This document shows positions 42,900-54,045 of a stretch of 64,000 bases of DNA, one piece after another; the first letter of the stretch is position 1; each line of letters begins with the position of its first letter. The translations under genes were made by a program, and so were the position numbers. The DNA is from Hysterangium stoloniferum (taxonomy: Eukaryota; Basidiomycota; Agaricomycetes; Hysterangiales; Hysterangiaceae), in NCBI GenBank assembly GCA_015178975.1, contig WHVD01000090.1, positions 186,001 through 250,000 of the forward strand. The letters are read 5' to 3'. Below the pieces are notes generated by a model that did no database searches, had not been told where the DNA came from, and saw only the letters and a program-made list of their open reading frames with translations.

Positions 42900-44496
42900 C
42901 AGTGGCTCAAAAAACTGTCCCAATGTTTTCTCATTTTTGAAAGGGTAGGTTGGTATGGACCATTGACATAAGTGGAAAATCTAAGTAAATTATCAAAGGT
43001 ACTATAGGATCATGGCTTGAAGATAGGCCTTGGTTCATGTGATTTGAATCAAAACCCACTAATTAATTAATAAAACAAAACAGTTACTCATTGGGACAGT
43101 TTTTTGACCCTTTATTTTTTGACCTGTGTTCCTACTGTTATACACCAGTACAAGGCAGAGGGAGGCCATGGGAACAATAAAACATGTCACATGACTTTAT
43201 TTGTATTTGTTTGATGGGTTTAAAGTGGTTCAACTACATCTTGACTTCTTACCACCATCATGAGATCTATTTCTGCTACTCAATGCTCTTCTATTGTCTC
43301 TCTCCTCAATGAAGACTATTCCTATTGCCAAATCCAGTAAAGAACTGGTCTAGGCAAGAGTACTGTGAATAGGATTAGTAGGGAAGTGGATGGGAACAAG
43401 GAGAATGATCCTGGGGACCATCCTTCCAAGCTTGCTGGTTATGACAAACAGTCAATAATCTGTCAAATCAGCTCTGGACAGCTTGATAATGCAGTTCAGG
43501 CTACCCAATTCATTAATTCTATCATCTCCAACCCTGTCACTCCCCAAACAGTCAGAAATATACTGAAGGAGAATGATTTTTACTCTGCAACAAAGCAAAA
43601 GTGACCATTGCTCAAGGCCATTCATTGTCAGAAGCCACTCAAATTTGCCCAATATCATGAAAATTGGACTGTGGAGGACTGGAAGAGGGTGTTATAGTCA
43701 TATGAGACCAAGATTAACAGGAATGGGTCAGATGGAAAGTCAGATGTATGAAAACAAAGAGGAGAAGCAGTGTCTGACAGGACTACAATACCAACAGTCA
43801 AACATGGAGGAGGAAATAACCTCATGGTATGGGTTGGAATGGGGTGGGAAAGCTCATAGAAGTGCAGGGGAGGATGGATGCTGAACAATACTGTCAAATT
43901 TTGGAGCTGGGAGTAGTGGAAAGTTTTGAAAAGTTGGAAATGGAGGAGGCTAACCATTACTTTCAGCATGACAATGATCCTAAACATACATCTTGGCAGG
44001 CAACAAAATGGTTTGAGGACAAGGAAATTCAAGTACTATCCTGGCCTCCCCAATCCCCTGATCTTAACCCCATAGAACATCTTTGGGAACACCTCAAACA
44101 CTAATTTCAAAAATATAATACATCACCCAAGGGAGTATATGAATTGTGGGAGAGAGTGATGGAGGAGTGGAATGCAATCCAACCAGAAGCCTGCCAAGAT
44201 CTAATAGAAAGTATGCCTAGAAGGATCAGGGCAGTTTTAAAGGAAAAAGGGGGGCATACAAAGTATTAGAAAGTAAAATAATCATAGATCAAAAAACTGT
44301 CCCAATGAGTAGCTGTTTTGTTTTATTTATTATTCAATGGGTTTTGACTCAAATCACATAAACCAAGGCTTACCTTCAAGCCATGATCCTATAGTACCTT
44401 TGATAATTTACTTAGATTTTTTGCTCATGTCAGTAATCCATGCCAATCCAACCTTTCAAAAATGAGAAAACATTGGGACAGTTTTTTGAGCCACTG
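42900..44496 (+). mobile_element. Tc1/mariner element with IR/DR terminal repeats
   Basis: 1,597 bp, CAGTGGCTC to GAGCCACTG. Terminal repeats of about 210 nt (42,900-43,113 and 44,283-44,496). Each has AAAAAACTGTCCCAATG at the outer end and the inverse CATTGGGACAGTTTTTTG at the inner end, so binding sites may be paired. Target TA is kept on the right; the left reads TT, a probable later change. Confidence 0.88.
43260..44267 (+). pseudogene. Tc1/mariner transposase, inactive
   Basis: N-terminal helix-turn-helix half (GYDKQSIICQISSGQLDNAV, TPQTVRNILKENDFYS) ends at a TGA (43,602). The frame goes on as AQYHENWTVEDWKRVL, then stop, then SYETKI where WSDETK is expected, so the first catalytic Asp has become Tyr. 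After a frameshift come FQHDNDPKHTSWQATKWF (second Asp) and SPDLNPIEHLW (Glu). At least three stops and one frameshift. Confidence 0.85.
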
Positions 44497-44985
44497 TATG
44501 TTAGACCTGTCCAGGTTCAACTTCGTTATTCATGTATCAGTTACCAGAATACCCGATGGACTCTGCCCCTGTCTATCTCTGACCCTGTCCCACACATCAG
44601 TCACCAGACCCCACTCAGAAAACCCATCAACCCTCTAACTGAGCCCCATTCCCATTACAGTCAAATGACCTGTCACAATTCAGACTCCGCTCTGTTCCGT
44701 CCCATTCCTAACACCAAGTTTGGTGTTTATTTATCTTGTTTTATGTTTGCTAGTTTAGTTTTCATTATTACTGGATTTGGTATGACATTCATTCCACAGT
44801 CTATATAGTCTGGCAGATGTTGTACATACAATCCAGTCAGAAAATCAACTTAGATTCCCTCCAGTAATCTTAGTATATTTTCCACTCTAAATTCCTCTTT
44901 GAACCACACTGCTCTTACTCGTCGGAGCCCACGGGCTCCGACCCATCTATCACTCGATCCCCAACTTATCTATCTTGACTCCCTG

Positions 44986-45085
44986 ACTTCTTGACCCACG
45001 ACCTCTCAACCCACGACCTCTCAACCCACGACCTCTCAACCCACGACCTCTCAACCCACGACCTCTCAACCCATGACCTCTCAAC
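44986..45085 (+). repeat. 15-bp minisatellite in the family 2 LTR
   Basis: About six copies of CCCACGACCTCTCAA. The other family 2 LTR has only one to two copies at the matching place. Confidence 0.85.
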
Positions 45086-45389
45086 CCACTAACCCCACCC
45101 AGACTCCCTGGGATTCCTGTCCACCCATTTGAAATTGGACGAGATGATCTTGCAAGGGTGCAGCCTATAAGCTGAAGCCAAGTCCTACCAGCTTTCCCAC
45201 AGGGTTTCTCTGGAAACCCTCTGTGTATGCACCTTAACAATGCTCTATAATATCTAGATTGTGGAAGTACAATACCATTACATAATCTCCAAATATGGAA
45301 ATACTACAAATATTTATATACAAGAGACTTGTAAGAAGGGTTTTTTTGCTGACCACTCTGACCCACAAAACTACATATATTCAGTACTT

Positions 45390-45780
45390 GTATAGCCACC
45401 CTTTGCCTTCAACACAGCTGCAACCCTCCTAGGCATACTCTCAATCAAATTCTGACACACCTCTGCATCAATATTGTTCCACTCCTACAAGTGTTCAATG
45501 GGGTTGAGGTCTGGAGACTGTTCTGGCCATGGGAGGACATTAAAATCATTATCTTGAAACCAAGTCTGGGCCTTCTTGCAGGTATGTTCAGGGTTATGAT
45601 CTTGCTAAAAGATGACATCATCCACATATTTTCCATAATAGCTGAGGCTGGCTTGAAGGTTCTCCTCCATAATCTTGAGATAAAGGTCTCCATCCATCCT
45701 CTCATCTATCTTGAAAGAATACCCAGGTCCTTCCCACAGCATGTAGTCCCATAACATCACAAATCCTTCTCCAAACCTCA
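45390..45780 (-). pseudogene. Tc1/mariner transposase C-terminal remnant
   Basis: Reads KIDERMDGDLYLKIMEENLQ, then YYGKYVDDVIF, stop, QDHNPEHTCKKAQTWF, then PEQSPDLNPIEHL, stop, and NLIESMPRRVAAVLKAKGGY. The second Asp and the Glu positions are present; the N-terminal half is deleted. Belongs to the 42,685-45,979 element. Confidence 0.8.
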
Positions 45781-45981
45781 CAAAAAATCCCTTCCAATGA
45801 GTCTCCTATATATAAATATTTGTAGTATTTCCATATTTGGAGATTATGTAATGGTATTGTACTTCCACAATCTAGATATGATAGAGCATATTCACAAATA
45901 TCTTTGATATTTTTGCATTTTTATTCTTTGAATTATGTGGAATATACATCTGAAGTATAAAACATGAGAAGAGGCACTGTA

Positions 45982-46835
45982 TATGAGATTGATTCCTATT
46001 TTGTCTCTTGAGTGTGCTAGGTGCATTTGGAGTAATTTGAATTTGCTTTGGAGTCACATGAGGAATGTCATGTGGGACAAATATAATCTTGAATATCTAG
46101 CCTACTGGGGTTTGTAAGCCAAAAGTGTTCCTTTAATGGAAATAGAGAAAAGGTAGTGGGATTTAGAGTGGCTTGAGGCAGTGTTGCTGAAGAATTGTAT
46201 TTTGCCAGAATATGGTGATTAGCCAAGACTTATTTTTGTATTTTCTGAAACTCTTCCTGAGTTTAATTCCACTTTGCAACACATATAACAGCACTAGTAT
46301 ATGAAGATACATATGTCTGAAAGTGTTCTGAAACTTCTCTTCAAGGTATTGTGATATAGTGTCTTTTTGTATTTTTACTGAGGATCCCAAATGTTGTAAG
46401 CCATCAGGCTCATTAATTGCTTTGATAAACTTCTTTTGAAGGTGTTGTTCACTTAATTGATCATGTTTGGTAGAAATCAATAAAATTTCTTGACCATTGA
46501 ATACCTCACCAACAGTAATCAAATGCTCTTCAAAAATATGGTATAAAAATGAGAGTAATAACTGAGTATCCAGTTGTTGTGAAAGATTTTGATGTAATGC
46601 TGGCCAATGGTGATCAACTGCCTGGTATATGAGTTCAAGAGAAGCATCCAACTAACAGGAGTTTTCCTTCCATTGGTATCCTGGAATAAAAACAGATTTC
46701 TTTTTCTTGCCTTCAGTACCAAGGATAAGTGCCTTAGCAGTATCTGGTGGATGACCATCATTTTGAAATCTATTACAAGTTGGATCTGGTGGACTTAGTT
46801 TGTCCTAACCAATGAGAATTCCTAGTCCAAGGTTT
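45982..46835 (-). pseudogene. Possible cysteine-protease-like part of the large decayed gene
   Basis: Reads DGHPPDTAKALILGTEGKKK, then PGYQWKENSC, a TAG, LDASLELIYQAVDHHWPALH, and continues to RQNRNQSHI at the Tc1 border. NSC-Trp-LDASLEL resembles the Cys box of ubiquitin-protease-like enzymes (consensus NTCWLNA-LQ); the Trp codon has become TAG. A Gln/Leu-rich region follows. The fragment is in register with the PHD-like part beyond the Tc1. Protease identity is inference. Confidence 0.4.
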
Positions 46836-46945
46836 CATAGTCCCATATAGAAGATATCTGAAAACTATTAAGTTTATCAAATTCTAATATACTCTAAAGG
46901 CCATTTAAACATCTGGGATTTGAATCAAACATAATTTGGTTTTTC

Positions 46946-47415
46946 AAACTTTGGGAATGTTTAAAAAGGATATCCTTTTAAATGGTCCATTTCATGCATG
47001 TGTATGTCATTGATATCTCTGAATACATACATATTACATTGGAATGGATCTGTCAATTTGAACAGATTTCTACTTGATTCAACATACCAAGAATATATGT
47101 ATAGGTAGTTTCACTTAATAAAGAAAACCATAGGATGAAAAATCTCCAATGATATCTTACATATTTTATTGGAAATTAACTACAGTTTAGCTTTTAAAAA
47201 ACAAAGTACCAACAAAAGTATTGGCAGGTATTTACATAACTTGGAAAACCATATACAATAGGTTCTATGAATTGACTCTGCATTGAGTAGGATGTAATAT
47301 GGAGAATTGTTTCTCATAGTTGGTGATTAACAATATAATAGTATCAGAATAGATATCACTATTTAAAGATGAAGTTTTGTAGCAATATAATCTTTATTCA
47401 TAAATATTTGATATT
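46946..47415 (+). repeat. Left arm of a 470-bp inverted repeat
   Basis: AT-rich arm that matches 53,570-54,045 in inverse orientation, with blocks such as GGATGTAATATGGAGAA and AATAGATATCACTATTTAAA kept. About 25-30% divergence by eye. The arms are 6.1 kb apart. Confidence 0.75.
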
Positions 47416-48080
47416 ATTGCAATCACAAACATCTTCCTATGCCATTGGTATCCCTAATTGCTTGGAAATGCCCTGCATCTCTAGAAGATTCACAAATGAA
47501 AATAATACCTCTAGACCATCAATGAGTCCTAAATTGTGACCAAGTCCACTGTAAAGACTAATGTAAGACTAGTACCTGCTGCAGGTGCAGACAGACACTA
47601 GGATGAGTGATGAGGAATAAACCACTACTGTATTGAAATCCACATGTACATAATATATACTAGTGGAGAACAATGGGATGTGTGCAACAATGGGATGTGG
47701 ACTACAATGGGATGTGGACAACAATAGGATGTGGACTACAATAGGATGTGGACAACAATAGAACTAATCATTACCAAATCACAGTGTAGGGAGTCTCACT
47801 CCCTTACACTAAAATGCATGGCTTCCTCATCATTCATAGTATCTGGTAGTCACTCCCAGAGATCTTCTTTCATGGTTATAAATGGCTTAAAAAGCATTTG
47901 GAAGTTCTTTCCTGCTACCACCAATCCATCCAGTTTTTAACACCTGGAAAGTCATGTATAAGTGCTGCAGCATGTGCTTTAAAGGCCTCTGCATTGATAG
48001 CCTCTAACAAACCTGGAGCATGTGATTCAAAAGTGTCCTATAGCTGGGGTTGTACCACACCACTAATATTTTTGAGATGA
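47416..48080 (-). pseudogene. 5' piece of the large decayed gene
   Basis: Around 48,070-47,880 the minus strand reads GLLEAINAEAFKAHAAALIH then DFPGVKNWMDWW, then a stop. It lies upstream of, and in the same direction as, the protease-like part at 46.8 kb, separated from it by the AT-rich inverted-repeat arm. About 47,640-47,760 holds four to five imperfect copies of a 16-17 bp GGGATGTGGAC-AACAAT unit. Confidence 0.35.
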
Positions 48081-48211
48081 GTTTATTTCTCTAATGGTAT
48101 ATTATCATAATACCTTTTTGAACTGATTCTAATGTACTATTTATATATTTCCTGTTCCATTATTTTCACAAATTATTTGGATTTCATTCCAGGCCTGATA
48201 TTGTCAATACC

Positions 48212-48988
48212 TGCTACATATGACCGGAATTCCTGCCAGACTCTGGGCACTAACTTATATGCACCTGCATCCTATACACACCAATTGTCAGTTTACTGGA
48301 AAGCCTGCCAGACTCCATACATCAGACTTGTCCATGTTCAACTTCGTTACTTCATGTATCAGTTGCTGGAATACCTGCCGGACTCCGTCCCTGTCTATGT
48401 ATGTCCAACTCTGTCCCACACATCAGTCACCAGACCCCACTCGGAAAACCTGTCATCCCTCTAACTGAGCCTCATTCCTGTTATAGTCAAATGACCTGTC
48501 ATGATTCAGACTCCCCTCTGTTCCATCCCATTCCTAACACCAAGTTTGGTGTTTACTTATCTCGTTTTATGTTTGTTAGTTTCGTTTTCATTATTACTGG
48601 ATTTGGTATGTTATTCATTCCACAGTCTATATAGTCTGGCAGATGTTGTACATACAATCCAGTCAGAAAATCAGCTTAAATTCTCCCAGTAATCTTAGTA
48701 CATTTTCTGCTCTAAATTCCTCTTTGAATTACACTGCTCTCACTAGTTGGAGCCCACAGGCTCTGACACATCTATCACTCGACCTCCGACTTATCTATCT
48801 CGATTCCCAACCTCTCAACCTATGACCTCTCAACCCACAAACTCCACCTGGACTCCCTGGGATTCCCATCTGCCCATTTGAAATTGGACAACATGATCTC
48901 ACGAGGGTGCAGCCTATAAGCTGAAGCCAAGTCCTACTGGCTTTCCCGTGGGTTTCTCCAGAAACCCTCCATGTACACACCCTTAACA
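48212..48988 (+). mobile_element. Solo LTR, family 2, copy 2
   Basis: 777 nt, TGCTACATATGACC to CCCTTAACA. Flanks 48,207-48,211 and 48,989-48,993 are both ATACC, a perfect target duplication. Confidence 0.9.
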
Positions 48989-49239
48989 ATACCACAGACT
49001 ATGAACCAACAATATATATTCCTGGAAAAGGTATGCCAAGTTTCTCTTAATAATTTCTTTATTTTACTAAATTATATACATATGTAGTTGCTGGACTGTA
49101 CCATCATGGGCCTTATCCACACCTAGGATGTTAGCTGGTTATGACCTGGAAGGTACAAACTATACTCAATTATCCCAACTCCCAGGCTCCCCACTTCCCT
49201 CAACACACTCCAATATTGTGATTGGTTCTTCTCAGTAGA

Positions 49240-50885
49240 TCAGTTCTCAGTGATGGAGGCACTTGAGGAACTGTAAAGCCTCAACAATTTCAGGTTTGAG
49301 CCAACTATGACATTTGCTGATGGTCATTCCAGCTGATGAAAATGCACATTCACTAGAGACAGATGATGCCATGACAGGAAGGTAGTCCCAAGCTAGTGAG
49401 GCCCAGACTGGGTACCTGGTTGAATTCCACTGTGATTACAGCATGAGTATATCACATATAGTATACAAGACACACCCATACCACCCACCATTCAAAAATT
49501 GTCATGGTCCCAAGTTCATCCCTTGAATGTAAGTAGCCCTTGAAGTCTTCATGCCATGGGTCATTTGGGTCAGTGTGAGTATCCTGGACATGTGTCTGCA
49601 TCATCTTCATTGTCTGATAGTTCATGAAGCAAGATCCTAACTTTCTGTGTTGTCAAGCTTCCTGTCTGATTTGGTGGTGGCACTGGGCTACCTATATACA
49701 TCTCTGTGTAATGTTCCTTGTACTGACAGCCATTTAATCAGAGTTTCTTTGGTTCATAGATGATGAAACATACAATCTCTTCAGCATATAAGAGGATGTT
49801 GTTGAGTTTATCTACACCCCAGTGTCTCCAAATGTATTTGGTCTTTTGTGAGGGATCAAGAACTGCAAGATATATATGTGTGTTAGCACCAGGAAAAACT
49901 TATGAAATGTTGTTACACACACATAGCAAATGTGTATGTATTGGAATCAGCAGTTCAATCATAGTACTCTGCAATTTTCACCAAGCCTGCATCCAGGGCA
50001 GCAACAAATGCCTGTTACTTCACATGAGCATGTTGACAACTCCATGCCTTATGTAGTGCTTTGAGGGCAGGCAACACAAGGTGCAGGTGGGTGCCTGGTC
50101 TAATGAGAATACATGTTGAGCATTGTCAGCATGCTAGAAACCCTGAACACTCAATGACAACAGGAATAAGAACAAAGTTAGGCTTACAGTGAGAAGATCA
50201 TTGAATAACTTTAGATCATCCCATTCCCCAGCATCAAGCTGTAGATTATCACTTTTTTCACATTTCATGGGTCTTTCTCATCCCTTCCAATTTTTTATAC
50301 AAATGTATCGATACTCTGTTCATGTCACTATATATGCACGTCATCATTACAGTCCACTTACATTACCCATTAATTCAATTTGTGAAGTTGTGATATCTGT
50401 TGATGACCAGCAAACTGGCATGTCAATAAGGAGCTGATGAATTGGCTTCATATTGACATGGTGCTGAAGGTCTGCAAAGAGCTGCTTCCACTTTGCAGAG
50501 GAATGTGTTTGGATTCATGTTTTCAACAGTGGGGTATGGGTGAAAGAAATAGGATGTGGGTTGCCTTGACACTTATCACCCACAGAAGGCCCACCACATC
50601 ACACCCATTACCAGCCATGAAGTCAGTCTCTGGTTCTGCTGGATTGTAGTATTTTGACTTGCTGTGTGTCGAAATCAATGCCTGTGTCACAATGTTGATG
50701 ATATGAGTGATATATCTAGAAGCTGTCCATGTTAAAGGGAGAAGATGAAATAGAGGTCTCATATGCACTGAATACAATCTTTTTCTGGGTGGAATGTCTG
50801 TCCCATCTCTGCACAGACATGTTTTGCAAACTCTTTGAGCATGGTGCCATTTTTTGATGCATTGTTGCAAGTTACATGACCAATC
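49240..50885 (-). pseudogene. hAT transposase, decayed
   Basis: Minus-strand remains in the right order: RYITHIINIVTQALISTHSK with SKYYNPAEPETDF and DVVGLLWVISVKA (50,870-50,523); DNLQLDAGEWDDLKLFNDLL (about 50,230); LVLPALKALHKAWS, then AALDAGLVKIAEYYD (about 50,080-49,960); and the C-terminal dimerisation domain TRYPVWASLAWDYLPVMASS, then ECAFSSAGMTISK and KPEIVEALQFLK (49,435-49,255). Stops and frame changes are frequent. No convincing terminal repeats. A Tc1 end lies just to the right. Confidence 0.8.
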
Positions 50886-50890
50886 TACAG

Positions 50891-51258
50891 TGGCTCACAA
50901 AACCTTTCCAATGTTTGGAGTTGCATATTGGCAAACTGCTACCAGGGGAGAAAAAATAGTAAAAAATATCAAAAATTCACACTAGATAGCTAAACATGTA
51001 TAGAATCGTGGTCTAGAATATTATTACATAATATGTATTTTTGGGCATGCTAAAAATAGTTTAGTCAGGCCTGCTCATTGGAAAGGTTTTGTGGCTGATG
51101 ATTATGATGCAATATATGCTACATTTTAATACTTGGTATACCCTCCCTTGGCCTTTATGAGTGCCTCAACCCTCCTTGGCATGCTTTCAATTAACGTCTG
51201 ACACTCAGAAGCTGGTATATCTTCCCACTCCTTCTCTATCCTCTCCCACAACTCCAGA
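50891..51258 (-). mobile_element. Tc1/mariner fragment: terminal repeat and transposase end
   Basis: Starts TA-CAGTGGCTCACAAAACC, a terminal repeat with an inner inverse CATTGGAAAGGTTTTGTG at about 51,080. Then, on the minus strand, ILELWERIEKEWEDIP, LIESMPRRVEALIKAKGGY and TKY-stop, a transposase C-terminus. Cut at 51,258, where gypsy sequence starts. Confidence 0.8.
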
Positions 51259-52556
51259 ATCCCACTTGGTCGGCTCCAACGGCAAGCTCCTACTACAAGA
51301 AAAGCAACACCAAATGGACAACAATCTTTGTTTGTTGTGTGCAGATCCCAGACAGTGAGTCGCCCGCCGCATGCCCGAAGGCCACAAAAGCCCGATCAGC
51401 CAATACAGCCATGACTTCACAACTGGCTAAGCCGGCTGCCAAGTCAAAAAAAGATTAAGCAACTCTCTGGATTCTGTGCAGTTGGAGAGTTGCATTGAAT
51501 CTCCCTGCACACCAGAAAATTGTCATCTTAACGCATCCGCCCTGTATGATCCCAATTCATTGTTTATAAACCTTACTTCGGAACCCCTCGGGAGTCTCAC
51601 CTTTTGAGCTCTCATAGATTCAGGTTCAACCCATTGTTTTATAAATACAAGTTTTCTCCAAAAAAAATCAGTTAAAAACCTATGCAATAGATCTGATTCC
51701 ACTCTGACTCTTTGATGGTACCTCAAACTCCATAATCTCGCAAGCCTGCGAACTCCGACTTCAGTTCCTGTGTGGAAACTTTCAGACAGTTACATTTTTT
51801 GTAACACAGTTGGACCTGAGCTGCTCCATGGTTCTAGGACATAACTGGCTCACCTGCTACAATCTGTTGATTGATTGGGTATTGGGCAGTATCCATTTCT
51901 GAACCCCATCTGCACCCGATATGACTGGTCCATTTCCACCTGTTTCAGCAAATATGGCCTCTATGGCACCTCTGGCCCCCATGGCAAATCCAAGCTCTCT
52001 GCCGCCCATCTCTCTAATAAACACCACAGCTTTTATGAGAGCCATCAAGTTGAACGGCTCTCAAGCATTTACAGTCAATCTTAAAGTTGACAAAGTCACC
52101 AGTCGCTTTGCATCCCCGGTGACTGAACTGATTGCAGATTTGGAAGGTGTTCCAGAAAAATACCATGAATTTGCAGATGTCTTCAGTAAACAGAAAGCTG
52201 ATTGACTTGCCCCTCACAGGCCTTATGATTTGAAAATTGATATTGAAGAAGGTTCACATCTGCCTGTAGGCCCAGTTTATCCTCTCTCACAGCCCACTTG
52301 CACACTAGATGGTCCACTCAGGACTGACATGGGAGTGACCATCAATGAACCAGGAATGGCTTCGACCCCGAGCCAATGGTCATGGTGGTCAAGGGAAGAG
52401 AAGTGAAAAATCAAGCACCAGAACCCCTTGAATTTTTATATGTAAATTTTTACCAAGTCACATGATGTTTTGACACACCAACTGTACCCAACAAGTTTTC
52501 ATGTATTGAATCTAGATTTTTGGCCTCCTTGGGATTTCGGCCAAATGGGGGGATAC
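51259..52556 (+). mobile_element. Ty3/gypsy remnant, gag end to start of reverse transcriptase, internally deleted
   Basis: A Cys-bearing gag end (LCLLCADP), then SPCTPENCHLNASAL, the protease with ALIDSGSTHCFIN (DSG active site, about 51,612), GHNWL-like then LIDWVLGSI, and the reverse transcriptase lead-in VPEKYHEFADVFSKQKAD, HRPYDLKIDIEEGSHLP. The reading then jumps to non-pol sequence and a purine tract (AAATGGGGGGATAC) before the LTR. Reverse transcriptase core, RNase H and integrase are missing. Several stops. Confidence 0.8.
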
Positions 52557-53301
52557 TGTTACGATGTGTCACAACCCGACAGTCCCCGAGGTTATCGCCA
52601 CCTATCAACAATTCAAGTCATCGTTCAAGTCATCACATCGGAAACCGTCGGTCTCCTGATGCTGATGTATGCTTTCGCAGTGATCAAACTCTATTTACAC
52701 CCCCATCAAAATATACTCGTACTATCTGGTTAAACTCTGTTACATACATCCCTTTTTATCATGATGATCTGTTCTACTCTATGTTTCACATATGTCTATA
52801 TATACTTGTAACCCTTGGACTATTTCCTTTTCTCATAATCCTGCTCTCGGTTATTTCATGGCCTCCGAACTAATTGTAACCTTCCCGTTCCTAGTCAAGC
52901 TTATTTGTCAATACCATTTTCCGCTCTTCTCCTAGTTAGTATTTTCTAGACACTGAATACTTGTATATGAACCCGTTGTAGTTGTAGTTACTAGACAATC
53001 AGAATATCGACTCAGAATACCCTCTTACACCTCTAGAAGTCTCATACTAAGTACTCCACTATCCACCTTCGCATGCGCTCACCCACTTTCAGTTTCCGAC
53101 CCCTTGGCCTGACACTTGACTTATCCTTCAGTTCTGATCGGCAGTTCGCCAAAAGGTACTCATTAGGACTAGTCTTTGCCCATCCGAAATTTAAGGACAC
53201 CTGATGGATAATTGCAAGGGCGCAGCACATAAGCTGAAGCCAAGTCCTTCCGGTCGGTCCCCGTCGGCCTACCGACATTAGTCAGTTTTCAGTTCTTAAC
53301 A
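52557..53301 (+). mobile_element. 3' LTR, gypsy family 1, copy 3
   Basis: 745 nt, TGTTACGATG to TTCTTAACA, directly after the purine tract. Flanks do not match (GATAC, CTCTT), as expected for the 3' LTR of an element and not a solo LTR. It links LTR family 1 to gypsy. Confidence 0.85.
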
Positions 53302-53569
53302 CTCTTGATGACCAACTACTACTTATTCCTTCTTCTCCTTCCCTCTATGTAATATGTATTGTACTAAGTACATTCTTATCAAGGCTAAATGGCTCATTGT
53401 CCTATGAATTGGGAAATACAATAGGACATATTCAAAAATGTTTACAAAATAAGAATATAATAAACCAGTAAATGAATACTTGTCAGATGCGATACCAATG
53501 TAGATGAAAGAAAGGATTAATCAAATTATTCCAGGAACTACATAGGAGGGTGTTTATAATTACTATAAT

Positions 53570-54045
53570 CTCAAATATTTACTAATAAAAGTCTTATTTT
53601 TACAAAACTCCATTTTTAAATAGTGATATCTATTCTGAAACAATTATATCATCAAAAAACAACCATCAGAAATAGTTCTCCATATTACATCCTATACAAC
53701 CCATAGTTATTTAACAAATTCCATTGTATATAATTTCCTTCCTTTTACAGATGGCTACTAATACTTTTATTAGTACTTTGTTTTTTAAAAGTTGTAATGT
53801 AGTTATTTCCATGGAAAATATGTAAAATATTATTGGAAATTTTTCATATGTACCACAGCTGTCTTTATTAAGTAAAACCCTCTATATATTCTGGGTATGT
53901 TGAATTAAGTAGAAATCTTTTCAGATTGACAGATCCATTCCGAAGTAATACATATGTATGTCTTTAGAGGTGCCAATGATATACATATGCATGGAATGGA
54001 CTATCTAAAGGTATCTATTTTTTTTAAATATTAGTGTTTCAAACT
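53570..54045 (-). repeat. Right arm of the 470-bp inverted repeat
   Basis: Inverse match of 46,946-47,415. Confidence 0.75.

Larger units (their letters stand above)
42793..45239 (+). mobile_element. Solo LTR, family 2, copy 1, split by a Tc1
   Basis: TGTTACGACC at 42,793 to CCTTAACA at 45,239, 850 nt once the 1,597-bp Tc1 inside is removed. Flanks ATGTT and ATGCT. Same family as 48,212-48,988; both share the 3' block GCAGCCTATAAGCTGAAGCC with family 1 (GCAGCACATAAGCTGAAGCC). Confidence 0.85.
42685..45979 (-). mobile_element. Tc1/mariner-like element with internal deletion, holding nested insertions
   Basis: Outer ends CAGTGCCTC (42,685) and GAGGCACTG (45,979), each next to TA. Terminal repeats are about 170-185 nt: the right one is 45,808-45,979, the left one is 42,685-42,792 continued at 45,245-45,320. 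The gap in the left repeat is the LTR insertion. Net length without insertions is about 840 bp. Only the C-terminal part of the transposase is left, at 45,390-45,780 minus. Removing the element and one TA restores the host reading frame (NRNQSHI to SSQCDEDD). Confidence 0.85.

Noticed and set aside
45240-45889. Separate small Tc1-like element with its own ends
   Set aside because: Its apparent terminal repeat is the inner part of the repeat of the 42,685-45,979 element; the LTR insertion had split it.
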